The translations under genes were made by a program, and so were the position numbers. A model generated the notes under the pieces. The model was given only the letters and a program-made list of their open reading frames with translations, ran no database searches and had not been told where the DNA came from. A DNA stretch of 64,000 nucleotides, taken from the NCBI RefSeq assembly GCF_020386635.1, contig NZ_CP081942.1, forward strand, positions 4,464,001 through 4,528,000, written 5' to 3'. Source of the DNA: Pseudomonas sp. MM211. Its GTDB lineage: Bacteria > Pseudomonadota > Gammaproteobacteria > Pseudomonadales > Pseudomonadaceae. Of the stretch, positions 1-8,428 are shown in pieces (position 1 is the stretch's first letter; each line of letters opens with the position of its first letter).

Positions 1-1390
1 TGGGCGAAACGTCGGGGATCGAGGTGAAGGTGGCGACTTCGCAGCCCCATTTCTTCAGCAGGGTGGCGGTAGCCAGCAGAACGTTCTGATCGTCCTCGAT
101 CAGGCATATCCGCAGCCCATCGAGCATGCGCGGCGCCTGGCTGGCGCCGCTTGCCGGTGAGGCGCGCTCGACCGGTGCCGCTACCCGTTGCAGGCCGTCG
201 ATTGCGGCGAGCGTGCCGCGGCCTTCTACGGAGCGGATACGAATGCGCAGCCCCAGCAGCTTCCCCAGTCGCCTGACGATGGTCAGCCCAAGGCCCATGC
301 CCTCGACATCGCTGTCGCGCGCCTGACGTACCCGGTAGAACTCTTCGAAGATATTGTCGAGATGCGCTGCGGCGATGCCTCGACCCTTGTCGTAAAACTC
401 GATGGACAGGCCCGTGCCTTTGCGCCGGCAACCGACCAGCAAGGGTTGCCCGGGGGCGTACTTCAGGGCGTTGGAGAGCAGGTTCTGCAACATGGTGTTC
501 AGTAGCCCATGATCGGCACGCACATATACCGGCGGGCAGTGCAGACGAATGTCCACCCCGGCCCAGCGAGCGGCCTCGGTGTTCTGCTGGATCAGGTGTT
601 GCAGGAGCTTGTGCAGTGGCAGGACCTCTATCTGCGGAACGACCTTGCCGCTGTCCAGCGAGTAGATGTCGAGAATCGAACGAAACAGGCGGGTGACGCT
701 GTGCAGCGATTTGTCGATGTTTTCCACTAGGCGCTTCTGCTCGGTATCCAGGCTGCTGTCGCGCAGGCAGGCGGTGAACAGGCTGATGGAGTGAATGGGT
801 TGGCGAAGGTCATGGCTGGCTTGCGCCAGGAACTGCGATTTGGCCAGGTTGGCTGCCTGCTCGGCCTCGGTCGCCCGACGTGAGCGCTTGAGTAGGGCGT
901 GTATGTAGGCTGGCACCATCAGAGTGGTGAGCACCAAGGTGAAGATCAGGTAAGGCTGCGATCGCCAGTAGGCCGATGTGCTGACGATTATCAGCAGCGA
1001 GATCATGGCCATGATGGTTGCCAGCAACAGGTAACCTGATCTGTAACGCAGCCCATAACCGACAGTCACCCAGAGCAGGATCGCATAGATCGGCAGCATG
1101 GGCGCATCGCCTACGGCGATCATTGCGGTGAGGCAGCCATAGTCAATGAGCATGGTGAGCACCCGCCGTACTGGTCGATTACCTGGCCGGCGGCGGATAT
1201 CGACCCATAGCACCAGAGAAACGACGAAGCACATCGTCATGAGCCAGAGGACCTGCAGGGCTAGCAATGATTCTATGAACGATTGCTGATAGAGCAGCAG
1301 TGCGTAGCTGGTGATGATTGGTGCGATGATCAGGCGCACGATCGCCTGAGAGCGCTCGACGTCGTATGCGGTAGGGGCGGTCGTGAACAT
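1..1390 (-). CDS. Hybrid sensor histidine kinase/response regulator (C-terminus cut by window edge)
   Basis: Reading the minus strand from the ATG at 1390 gives an open frame to the window edge. About 150 N-terminal residues form several hydrophobic segments. Then comes a HisKA block containing 'SHDLRQPIHS', whose His is the expected phosphorylation site. A HATPase domain follows with 'NMLQNLLSNALKYAP' (N box) and 'GMGLGLTIVRRL' (G box). The last residues, 'RICLIEDDQNVLLATATLL', begin a receiver domain, so the protein is a hybrid kinase. It should autophosphorylate at the membrane and pass phosphate to its own receiver. The stimulus is unknown and any partner lies outside the window. Confident in family, not in role. 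Confidence 0.85.
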   Translation of the reverse strand, partial: MFTTAPTAYDVERSQAIVRLIIAPIITSYALLLYQQSFIESLLALQVLWLMTMCFVVSLVLWVDIRRRPGNRPVRRVLTMLIDYGCLTAMIAVGDAPMLPIYAILLWVTVGYGLRYRSGYLLLATIMAMISLLIIVSTSAYWRSQPYLIFTLVLTTLMVPAYIHALLKRSRRATEAEQAANLAKSQFLAQASHDLRQPIHSISLFTACLRDSSLDTEQKRLVENIDKSLHSVTRLFRSILDIYSLDSGKVVPQIEVLPLHKLLQHLIQQNTEAARWAGVDIRLHCPPVYVRADHGLLNTMLQNLLSNALKYAPGQPLLVGCRRKGTGLSIEFYDKGRGIAAAHLDNIFEEFYRVRQARDSDVEGMGLGLTIVRRLGKLLGLRIRIRSVEGRGTLAAIDGLQRVAAPVERASPASGASQAPRMLDGLRICLIEDDQNVLLATATLLKKWGCEVATFTSIPDVSP

Positions 1391-1770
1391 GGAAACTTCC
1401 CGGAAGGCTTTTGATTCGAATATCCGGCCACCATAGCCCCCAGACTTTTTCAGGCGCAATACAACACTGACGTTATGAAGTGGGTTTAGTACGCCTGCAC
1501 TACTCGGCCGCCATATACCCCCGACCCGCGCGAAATCCAGCATGATGTCGAATTTGCTGAACTGGTAAGCGGGTTGATTCACCCACAATCAATACTTTTA
1601 TTGGTTATAAAAATCTGAGCTTCCCGACGAGGAAGGCCCGTGTCCAACGTCACTTTTTGGCCGGTTGGTGCCTGTCGTGAAGGGCGCCAGTCGACCCATA
1701 GCACCCGCTTACATCAGGGGGGATTACCAGATCGATACAAGTGTCTATGCACACTCCACATTTTCATACT
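1391..1770. other. Intergenic region, no supported gene
   Basis: This 380-base stretch separates the sensor kinase start from the end of the AraC-type gene. It has an AT-rich patch at about 1585-1615 that could hold the kinase promoter, but no promoter pair I would defend. A short plus-strand frame from 1640 runs into the 3' end of the AraC gene and has no recognisable protein features, so I do not call it. Confidence 0.5.
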
Positions 1771-2732
1771 TCAGGATGCGATAGAACGAGCCATTCGCCG
1801 GCTAGCGCCGGGTGGCTGGCCGGTGATGCGCTTGAAGGCGCGACTGAAGGCCGCCTGAGAGGTATAGCCCAGGCGCTGCGCTACGGCATCAATAGATAGT
1901 CGCTCAAGACTTAGCCATTGACTGGCAAGGCGCATCCGCAGCTCCGTTGCATAGCGCAGCGGGGGGATGCCGACAGTGACCTGGAAGCGTTCCGCAAAGA
2001 CAGAGCGAGAGATATTACATTGCGCCGCCAGTTCCGCTACGGTCCAGTCACGCGCCGGCTCCCTGTGCAAGGCCAGGAGCGCACTGGCCAGCCTGGGGTC
2101 GCGCAAAGCGGCCACCAGGCCTGAGGCGTTGCCGCAGGCGCATTCAACCCAGCCACGGACGATCATCGCCGCCACTACGTCGGCGAGACGAGCGAGGATG
2201 CCTGCGAAGCCGATGCGTGCGGAGCGAACTTCACGCTCCATGGAGGCGAGAATCGGCATAAGTCCAGGGTAACGCTGCCCCCTGGCATCAATCAGCATCA
2301 GATCTGGCATCAACCCGCCAAGGCCATGCAAGCTTGTGAGTTCGAACTCCATACAACCGCTGAAGATAATGGTGCTGGGGCTGACATCGGCACCGGGGGA
2401 AGCATCTACGGCGCAGATCGCGTCGCCGAGAGGACCGCGTCGAAGCTGCCGATGTCTTGGGCGGGTACGTCCAAGCTTGAGAGAAGTTGATGGGCTTCAC
2501 CCTGGGCGATGAACACGGCGTTGCCGGCCGACAACTCGTACAAAGTGCCATCCTCCGCACGCAGGACGGCGGTGCCGACGGCGAGGAAATGGAAGTAGGC
2601 GTGTCCTGGTTTGGCAGCAAAACCCAGCCCGAAAAAGGGGCCCGCCTGGATGCGGCGGTACTCGACGCCCCGCAGGCGCATGCCGCGTAACAGTTCGTTG
2701 ATGAGGTCGGACGATAAGGCGAACTGATCCAT
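1771..2732 (-). pseudogene. AraC-family transcriptional regulator with a 2-base frameshift
   Basis: The N-terminal half (ATG at 2732, starting MDQFALSSDL) is a cupin-type AraC sensor domain. The C-terminal half, in another frame, is a normal AraC double helix-turn-helix ('WTVAELAAQCNISRSVFAERF' and 'DAVAQRLGYTSQAAFSRAF'). The frames join smoothly if two bases are removed at the GAGAG run at 2428-2432 (CTCTC on the coding strand). The corrected reading continues LGDAICAVDASPGADV into the second half, giving about 319 residues, a full-length family member. As written, translation stops at 2406. It is either a recent loss of function or a sequence error. The gene is divergent from the MFS exporter, the usual position for its regulator. 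Confidence 0.85.
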
Positions 2733-2839
2733 AGATGTTATTACGGGGTTTCGGTCAAAAACTGAAGACTTTGCATCATAGAACATCCTGCTCTGCTTCC
2801 ATAGACTTCTGGTTGAGATAATTCCAGAGGTATTTAGTG

Positions 2840-4090
2840 ATGAGTAATGGGGTGTGTGACGTTGTAACTGATGCGCACTTTGGCAACGAGGCTGATGCAG
2901 AGCCAGCGACACCGGCCTGGATGGCGGTGTTCTCGCTTGCGATGGGCGTGTTTGGATTGTTGACGGCGGAGTACCTCCCGGCCAGCTTGCTGACGCCGAT
3001 GGCTGTTGAACTGGGTGTGTCGGAAGCCTTGGCGGGGCAGGCGGTGACAGTAACTGCAGTAGTGGCGCTGTTCTCTGGGTTACTGGTGCCAGGCTTGACG
3101 CGAGGGATCGACCGGCGCGTGGTATTGCTGTGCTTTTCCATGCTGATGATTGCCTCCAACTTGCTGGTGGCTTTCTCTTCCAGCCTGATGGTTCTGCTGA
3201 TCATGCGGATTTTGCTAGGCATCGCACTCGGCGGCTTCTGGAGCATGGCGGCGGCAGTGGCGATGCGTTTGGTGCCAGCGACGTTGCTGCCGCGGGCCCT
3301 GTCGATTATTTTCAGCGGTATTGCGGTGGGCACTGTGGTGGCGGTGCCGCTCGGCAGCTATTTGGGCGGGTTATATGGCTGGCGCAGTGCTTTTGTGGCG
3401 GCCGCCGCCGTCGGGGTAGTGACGCTGGTTTTCCAGCTTTTCACGCTGCCCCCTCTGGCACCGCGCAGGCCGGCACGCTTGAGAACGGTGCTGGAAGTGC
3501 TGCTGCGTCCGGGTATTGCCGTGGGCATGCTGGGTTGCGTGCTGGTGCATACAGGACACTTCGCGTTGTTCACCTACATCCGGCCGTTTCTGGAAAGCAC
3601 AACCGGCGTGGGGGCCGAAGGATTGGCGCTGATGCTGCTGGGTTTCGGCGCAGCTAACTTCGTCGGCACCCTGCTGGCAGGTTGGCTACTTGAGCGTAGC
3701 CCCTGGGGGACGATGGTGATGATGCCTGCGCTGGTCGGCGTTGCAGCATTAGCCCTGGTTTTGCTGCCTGCTTCTGTGCCGTTTCAGGTGTTGTTATTGG
3801 CTCTCTGGGGCATAGCTTTCGGCGGTGTTCCAGTGGCGTGGTCAAACTGGGTAGCCCGGGCGGTGCCAGATCAGGCGGAAAGTGCGGGAGGAATGGTTGT
3901 GGCCTCGGTGCAGTCGGCGATCGCTGCGGGTGCCGCTGCCGGGGGCGCTATGTTCAGTTTCAGTGGCATCGCCGGCGTATTTGTCGCCGCTGGCATTCTG
4001 ATGCTGCTCGCAGCGCTGTTGATCGGGATGCGGGTTAAGGTCGAAGCGCCAGGGCACGGCGCAGGGGACGGTCAGGTTCTGCATCTTTAA
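2840..4090 (+). CDS. MFS exporter, NepI-like (DHA1 family)
   Basis: A 416-residue membrane protein with about twelve hydrophobic segments. Near the N-terminus it carries 'EYLPASLLTPMAVELGVSEA', then 'GQAVTVTAVVALFSGL' and 'RILLGIALGGFWSMAAA'. This pattern strongly resembles the purine ribonucleoside exporter NepI and its DHA1 relatives, so proton-coupled efflux of a small molecule from the cytoplasm is likely; the substrate is not determinable. A GTG at 2837 directly precedes the chosen ATG at 2840; AGAGG at 2826-2830 serves either. It is divergent from the AraC-type regulator across about 100 bases, which suggests regulation by that now frameshifted protein. Confidence 0.88.
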   Translation: MSNGVCDVVTDAHFGNEADAEPATPAWMAVFSLAMGVFGLLTAEYLPASLLTPMAVELGVSEALAGQAVTVTAVVALFSGLLVPGLTRGIDRRVVLLCFSMLMIASNLLVAFSSSLMVLLIMRILLGIALGGFWSMAAAVAMRLVPATLLPRALSIIFSGIAVGTVVAVPLGSYLGGLYGWRSAFVAAAAVGVVTLVFQLFTLPPLAPRRPARLRTVLEVLLRPGIAVGMLGCVLVHTGHFALFTYIRPFLESTTGVGAEGLALMLLGFGAANFVGTLLAGWLLERSPWGTMVMMPALVGVAALALVLLPASVPFQVLLLALWGIAFGGVPVAWSNWVARAVPDQAESAGGMVVASVQSAIAAGAAAGGAMFSFSGIAGVFVAAGILMLLAALLIGMRVKVEAPGHGAGDGQVLHL

Positions 4091-4190
4091 AATGTGTGAT
4101 CACTTGTTCGGAGTCGGCGAATAGTTGCTTTTGGCCGACTGCTACCGGTCGCGAAGGGCGGCTAGCGGCCGAGGCTTCTCCTGCACTAAT

Positions 4191-4310
4191 TCAGTATCCT
4201 TGATAGTTACGAACCCCAACGTAAGCCCAGCTTCCGAAAACATAAAAAACCAACGCTGCCACGCAAAGCATGAAAACAAAAAGAACTCTCCAAACAACTT
4301 TCACTGGCAT
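4191..4310 (-). CDS. Small single-span membrane protein, 39 residues
   Basis: A short frame with a strong ribosome-binding site: AAGGAGG lies a few bases upstream of the ATG at 4310. The product begins MPVKVVWRVLFVFMLC, continues with a hydrophobic helix of roughly 20 residues (about 6-28) and ends in the polar, aromatic tail YVGVRNYQGY. The basic N-terminus suggests an N-in orientation. It lies about 130 bases beyond the end of the diguanylate cyclase gene on the same strand. The local sequence is AT-richer than its surroundings. I recognise no family. Support is the unusually good Shine-Dalgarno together with the membrane-protein composition. Confidence 0.55.
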   Translation of the reverse strand: MPVKVVWRVLFVFMLCVAALVFYVFGSWAYVGVRNYQGY

Positions 4311-4440
4311 CACTTGCCTCCTTGCCACGTTAAAAATGCGACGCGAGCACACATCCATACAGGGCAAACAGGACGGATTTACTATTTATGCACCGATGTT
4401 GCCCCATAAATAAATCTACCCCCCTCCCCATCAACAGCAC

Positions 4441-5637
4441 CTAGATCAGCGTAGATTGCGCCTGGCCTGCGTAATCTTCCTGCCCATACTCAACACGATT
4501 GCGCCCTGACTTCTTGCCTCGGTAGAGCGCGGCATCGGCTTGCTGCATGGTTTGCTCCAGCGCTTGCGTGCTGGTGAAGTCATCCGAAACGCCGATGGTT
4601 GCCGTGCAGCGGATCGCTTGGTTCAGGCCGATACCAGGCACTTCGATTTGCTCGATTGCCGTACGCATGCGTTCTGCCAGTTGCATGGCACCAGCCCTGT
4701 CCGTGCCCTGGCAGACGACCGCGAATTCCTCGCCGCCCAGCCTGCAGGTCAGATCGCCTTCGCGGGCAGTGGCTTTGAGAACATCGGCAACATGGCACAG
4801 CACGAGATCGCCCATTTTGTGGCCGTAGGTATCGTTGATGCGTTTGAAGTGATCGATATCCACGATCAGCAGATACGCAGGCCCTGCCGATCGTGAATGG
4901 AAATGCGCATCCAGCCCATCCATCAGCCCGCGCCGATTGAGCAATCGGGTCAGCGGGTCGTGTGCCGCCATGCTGCGCAGCTCATCGGTGAGACGGCGCA
5001 GAACCAGCCAGACCGCGCAGGGGGGAAGCACTGTCCCCAGGAACGACATGTAGATATAGAAGGCTTTCTGGAACCTGGTGTTCATATCGAGCACCTCCAA
5101 GCCCACATTGAGAATCATCACCAGCTTTGCCGCGTTCAGCGCACAGATGCCAGCAATCAAAACGGCGAACACGGCCATTTCTACGCGCAAATCCTTGGCC
5201 ACATTTCCCCTCACATAAAGCGCCGTCACTGTCATGGCCAGAAACAGCAACATGCAAGATCCCGCCAACAAGGCGTGGCGTGCATCAGGCCCGAGCGTTG
5301 ACTCCATCAGCAGTTGCACGGCCGTGTAGGTACCTGCCAGTGCGAGCAGTGGGCGCCATATCGGGGTTGGGCGATCAAAAAAGCGCATGGCGCCCAGGAC
5401 ATAAGCGACGGGGGCGCAGAGCGTCAGCGTGTGGTTGATAACACTGAGCACCCCGCTATTTGCAGGGTCACCTAGCAACTGCAAGATGTAGGCGAGCCCA
5501 AGCAGAAAGTTGCCTAGCGCGAAGACATCCATGCCCAGCTTCTTGCCGCTCAGCCGGGTGCTGATCAGCAGGAACATCACGCAGAAACACAGCAAGTGCA
5601 CGCAGAGCATGCCGAGGATGACGGTGGTGGTGACCAT
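4441..5637 (-). CDS. Membrane diguanylate cyclase (GGDEF domain)
   Basis: A 398-residue protein from the ATG at 5637; an upstream in-frame TTG at 5649 has no better ribosome-binding site. The first half has about seven hydrophobic segments and no recognisable named sensor. The second half is a GGDEF domain with 'DPLTRLLNRRGL', 'LLIVDIDHFKRINDTYGH' and the intact active site 'RLGGEEFAV'. REGD sits five residues before GGEEF and matches the RxxD inhibitory I-site, so product feedback is likely. It should make cyclic di-GMP from two GTP at the inner membrane. There is no EAL domain. It appears monocistronic or followed only by the small membrane-protein gene. Confidence 0.92.
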   Translation of the reverse strand: MVTTTVILGMLCVHLLCFCVMFLLISTRLSGKKLGMDVFALGNFLLGLAYILQLLGDPANSGVLSVINHTLTLCAPVAYVLGAMRFFDRPTPIWRPLLALAGTYTAVQLLMESTLGPDARHALLAGSCMLLFLAMTVTALYVRGNVAKDLRVEMAVFAVLIAGICALNAAKLVMILNVGLEVLDMNTRFQKAFYIYMSFLGTVLPPCAVWLVLRRLTDELRSMAAHDPLTRLLNRRGLMDGLDAHFHSRSAGPAYLLIVDIDHFKRINDTYGHKMGDLVLCHVADVLKATAREGDLTCRLGGEEFAVVCQGTDRAGAMQLAERMRTAIEQIEVPGIGLNQAIRCTATIGVSDDFTSTQALEQTMQQADAALYRGKKSGRNRVEYGQEDYAGQAQSTLI

Positions 5638-5901
5638 GGGTTCGCGCAAGTAGAGGGGTGGCAGGAGCCGGATACTGCAGGAATGGCGAAAATGCCCCCA
5701 TCCCGCCTCTAACGCATTCGGCTATCTAAGACTGCAAATAGTAATCGCATATAGCCATACCAGGATAATCCGGCAAACACGCGCGGTGCTGGAAATCCGA
5801 CGACCAGATCGCAGGGCCGGCGGCCTGGGCATCAATGGCGGGGCGCTCGCAAGCCCACTGCCCTGCCCGCTCTGTACGGGCTTCCTCTAGCAGCAGCTGA
5901 T

Positions 5902-5935
5902 CCGCAGGAACGCCAGGGTTGCCCTGGCCCTGCGG
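5902..5935 (-). terminator. Nested hairpin at the end of the nine-gene cluster
   Basis: CCGCAGG (5902-5908), three bases, GCCAGGG (5912-5918), TTG, CCCTGGC (5922-5928), CCTGCGG (5929-5935). All 14 arm pairs match, with a three-base bulge. It lies about 60 bases beyond the stop of the last cluster gene. There is no clear T-run, so it may instead be a REP-like element or an mRNA 3' stabiliser. Confidence 0.5.
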
Positions 5936-5996
5936 GAGCTGCGATTTATGTGAGAGCTAGGTGATGGCTACCGCCGTTGGCCTCCCACTCACTGGC

Positions 5997-7166
5997 TCAG
6001 ACTGCGCTCGATTCTTCCGGCCAGATCGGCTCGCCCAGATTGAGCATCAGGCGGTTGGCCCAGGCAAAGATCGCCACGGCGTGGATCAGGTCGAGCAGCT
6101 CGCCCTCGCCGAGCCCGGCCTGGCGGGCGGCGAGCAGGTGCTCGGCACTGAAACTGCCGGGCTGCAGGGTCAGGTCGATGGCCAGGTGCACGATGGCCCG
6201 TTCACGTGGCGTCTGCCCGGCGCTGTGGGGGTCGTTGAAGACTTCGCGAATGATCTCGTCGCGCTTGGCCAGTTGTGCATAACGCTGGGCATGCACCGAG
6301 GCGCAGTACACGCACCGGTTGGTACGCGAAACGACGGCGCTGGCCAATTCCCGCTCGGCACGTGGCAAGCCGCCTGGGGCGTACATGATGGCGTTGAAGG
6401 CCAGGGAACGCTGCCGCAGTATTTCTGGCTGATGGATCAGCGTCAGGTAGTACTCCGACACCTTGGCCTTGGGGTGGCTCTCTTCCAGCACAGCCAGTTG
6501 TTCGGGATTGGCGCGCTCCAGTTCGAGGATGTCCAGCCAGGAGCGCCAGCCCAGGGTGCGATTGGTGAAGCCCTGGATGTCGATCAACGCCCCGCTCTGC
6601 GCGCCCGGCTCGCGTTCGCCAGGCGGCGCCGGTTCGGCAGTGGCCGGATCATGGGGCTGGGCCATGGCGGCCAGACCGGCGATCAGCCGTACCTGATAGG
6701 CGATGAACGCCAGAAGCTGGGCCAGCACCACCGCAGAGGGCGTGTCCAGATCGGCAGACTGCAGGCTCTGCAAGGCCTCACGGTCGCCCTCCACGGGTTT
6801 CACGGTCAATCGCCGAGTGAACGCCAGTAGCACCTGCAGGCGCTGCGAGGCGAACGCTTCGGGCCGGATCGGATCGAGCAGCGGTTGCCACTCACTTGGC
6901 AGCGCATCGGCACGCAAGCGTTGCCGGTAGTGGCTGACCAGCGCCGGCTGGGCGCTCAGTTGGCTGGCATACAAGGCCAGCAACAGCCGCTCTGGCAGGG
7001 TCAGGCCGGTCTCGAGGTTGCTGGCGAACAGTGCGTCGTAGCTGCCCTGAGTAGCCGCGACCACCTTATGACGGGCGTGGCGTATGCCATGCAGCTCGCT
7101 GCCTTCTGCCACGCCAGCGGCAGCGTCGACGACATCCACTGGGGTGCCGGTTGCTTGGTTGCTCAT
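5997..7166 (-). CDS. Fused CMD-domain / AhpD-like alkylhydroperoxidase protein
   Basis: 389 residues made of two related halves. Residues about 1-185 resemble the carboxymuconolactone-decarboxylase-like family I know as Avi_7170 (TIGR04029) and contain no cysteine. Residues about 195-389 resemble the AhpD-like Avi_7169 family (TIGR04030), with the redox motif C285-V-Y-C288 and H292. A proline-rich linker (about 171-190) joins them. AhpD-type proteins reduce peroxides or handle reactive intermediates through the CxxC pair. The ATG at 7166 overlaps the stop of the hydrolase gene by four bases, implying translational coupling. It is the last gene of the cluster. The family names are from memory; the two-domain layout and motif are visible. 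Confidence 0.85.
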   Translation of the reverse strand: MSNQATGTPVDVVDAAAGVAEGSELHGIRHARHKVVAATQGSYDALFASNLETGLTLPERLLLALYASQLSAQPALVSHYRQRLRADALPSEWQPLLDPIRPEAFASQRLQVLLAFTRRLTVKPVEGDREALQSLQSADLDTPSAVVLAQLLAFIAYQVRLIAGLAAMAQPHDPATAEPAPPGEREPGAQSGALIDIQGFTNRTLGWRSWLDILELERANPEQLAVLEESHPKAKVSEYYLTLIHQPEILRQRSLAFNAIMYAPGGLPRAERELASAVVSRTNRCVYCASVHAQRYAQLAKRDEIIREVFNDPHSAGQTPRERAIVHLAIDLTLQPGSFSAEHLLAARQAGLGEGELLDLIHAVAIFAWANRLMLNLGEPIWPEESSAV

Positions 7167-8428
7167 GGTTGTACCTTCTGTAGATGCTGCGACACGGCGG
7201 TATCGAGAAAGGCCCTTACCGCCTGCCAGGAGTGACGGTTGGCTTCGGCGTTGGCCAGTGGGTGGCCGTCGTGGGCATAGGTCGCGGGAATGAACGGCAG
7301 CAGAATGCTGTGCCCGGCCTCGGGGTAGTCCAGCCGCTGCACCGGCCAGGGGTGTTCGGCGGCCTCGAGGCTGGCCTCGACCATGCGCCCGTAGCGGCTC
7401 GACGGCCAAGCAGCGTCATCACCGGCGGTGAGCATGATCACCGGGCCGCGAATGTTCTCCACGGGGATGCGCGCCTTGCGCACCGCGTCTTCATCCTGCA
7501 GCGCGGTGGCGATGGACAGCGCGTTGCGGCGCCCGGCGTCGCGGTCGCTCCAGTTGCCATGGCGGTTGTCGTTCCACAGATGCACCAGCGGCTTGCCCTG
7601 ATACAGCCACGCCGGGCCGTCGCGGCCCACTGCCGGGTCGGCGGCGGCCTGGCCACCGTGCACCAGTGCGCCGGGCACGTAGCCGATCACCGCATTGACC
7701 TTGTCGGGGAACAGGCTGCCCAGCAACAGCACCAGCTCTCCCCCACGGGATTGCCCGCTGAGCGCGACGAAGCCCCCCGCAGGACGCACCTCCTGCCGCA
7801 GCCAGTCGAGGCCTTCGAGGAAGTACTCCAGTGGCGTGTTGGAGATGTAGTCGGACAGCCCCGGTGCCTTGAAATAGGCCAGGGCGAAGGCCGCATAGCC
7901 GCGTGATGCATAGAGTGCCGCACGGGGTTCGTTGATGCCGCCACCGGAACCATTGAGCACCATCACGGCCGGGTGCGGCCCCTCCCCTGCGGGCAGGAAC
8001 AGGGTGCCGACCAGGCGCCCTGTGCGCACTTCCCGGCGCGTCACACCGGCGGCCATCAGCCGCTGGGTGAATTGCGCATGCGCCTGGCCCGCGGAGGATG
8101 TCAGGGTCAGCTGGGTGACCAGCGGCTGGGCCACCGAGTCATTGAACGGCTGCGCCGAGGCGGCTCCCACGGGCCGTTGCGACCAGAGCAGACCAAGGCC
8201 GCTGACGTCTCGATAATCGCCATCCACGGGTGCATCACGCAGCAGGTCGACCTCGCCCTCGGCATTGGCGACGAAGCTCGCCCTGGCCTGCCAGGACACC
8301 GCGCCGCGCAGCGTCTCGCTGCTCAGCTCGACCCGCTCGAATGGCTGCAGCCCTTGCAGGCGGATATGCCGTGGCTCGTCGAGCAGGCCATCCTGCGGGC
8401 TGACCTGGATACGTGACACACCCGTCAT
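7163..8428 (-). CDS. BAAT-like acyl-CoA thioester hydrolase/acyltransferase
   Basis: 421 residues. The N-terminal third is a beta-rich domain like the bile-acid-CoA acyltransferase N-domain (about 5-130). The rest is an alpha/beta hydrolase with nucleophile elbow G-Q-S227-R-G, acid D337/D338 in 'AGDDAAWPSS' and H373 in 'EAGHSI'. Serine rather than the BAAT cysteine at the nucleophile favours hydrolysis of a thioester, ester or amide over amidation. No signal peptide, so it is cytoplasmic. The ATG at 8428 overlaps the preceding stop by one base (TGATG). In context it may cleave the compound brought in by the adjacent ABC transporter. The substrate is unknown. Confidence 0.85.
   Translation of the reverse strand: MTGVSRIQVSPQDGLLDEPRHIRLQGLQPFERVELSSETLRGAVSWQARASFVANAEGEVDLLRDAPVDGDYRDVSGLGLLWSQRPVGAASAQPFNDSVAQPLVTQLTLTSSAGQAHAQFTQRLMAAGVTRREVRTGRLVGTLFLPAGEGPHPAVMVLNGSGGGINEPRAALYASRGYAAFALAYFKAPGLSDYISNTPLEYFLEGLDWLRQEVRPAGGFVALSGQSRGGELVLLLGSLFPDKVNAVIGYVPGALVHGGQAAADPAVGRDGPAWLYQGKPLVHLWNDNRHGNWSDRDAGRRNALSIATALQDEDAVRKARIPVENIRGPVIMLTAGDDAAWPSSRYGRMVEASLEAAEHPWPVQRLDYPEAGHSILLPFIPATYAHDGHPLANAEANRHSWQAVRAFLDTAVSQHLQKVQP

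Noticed and set aside
1640..1858. A 72-codon plus-strand frame
   Set aside because: It overlaps the 3' end of the AraC gene, has no convincing ribosome-binding site and resembles no protein.
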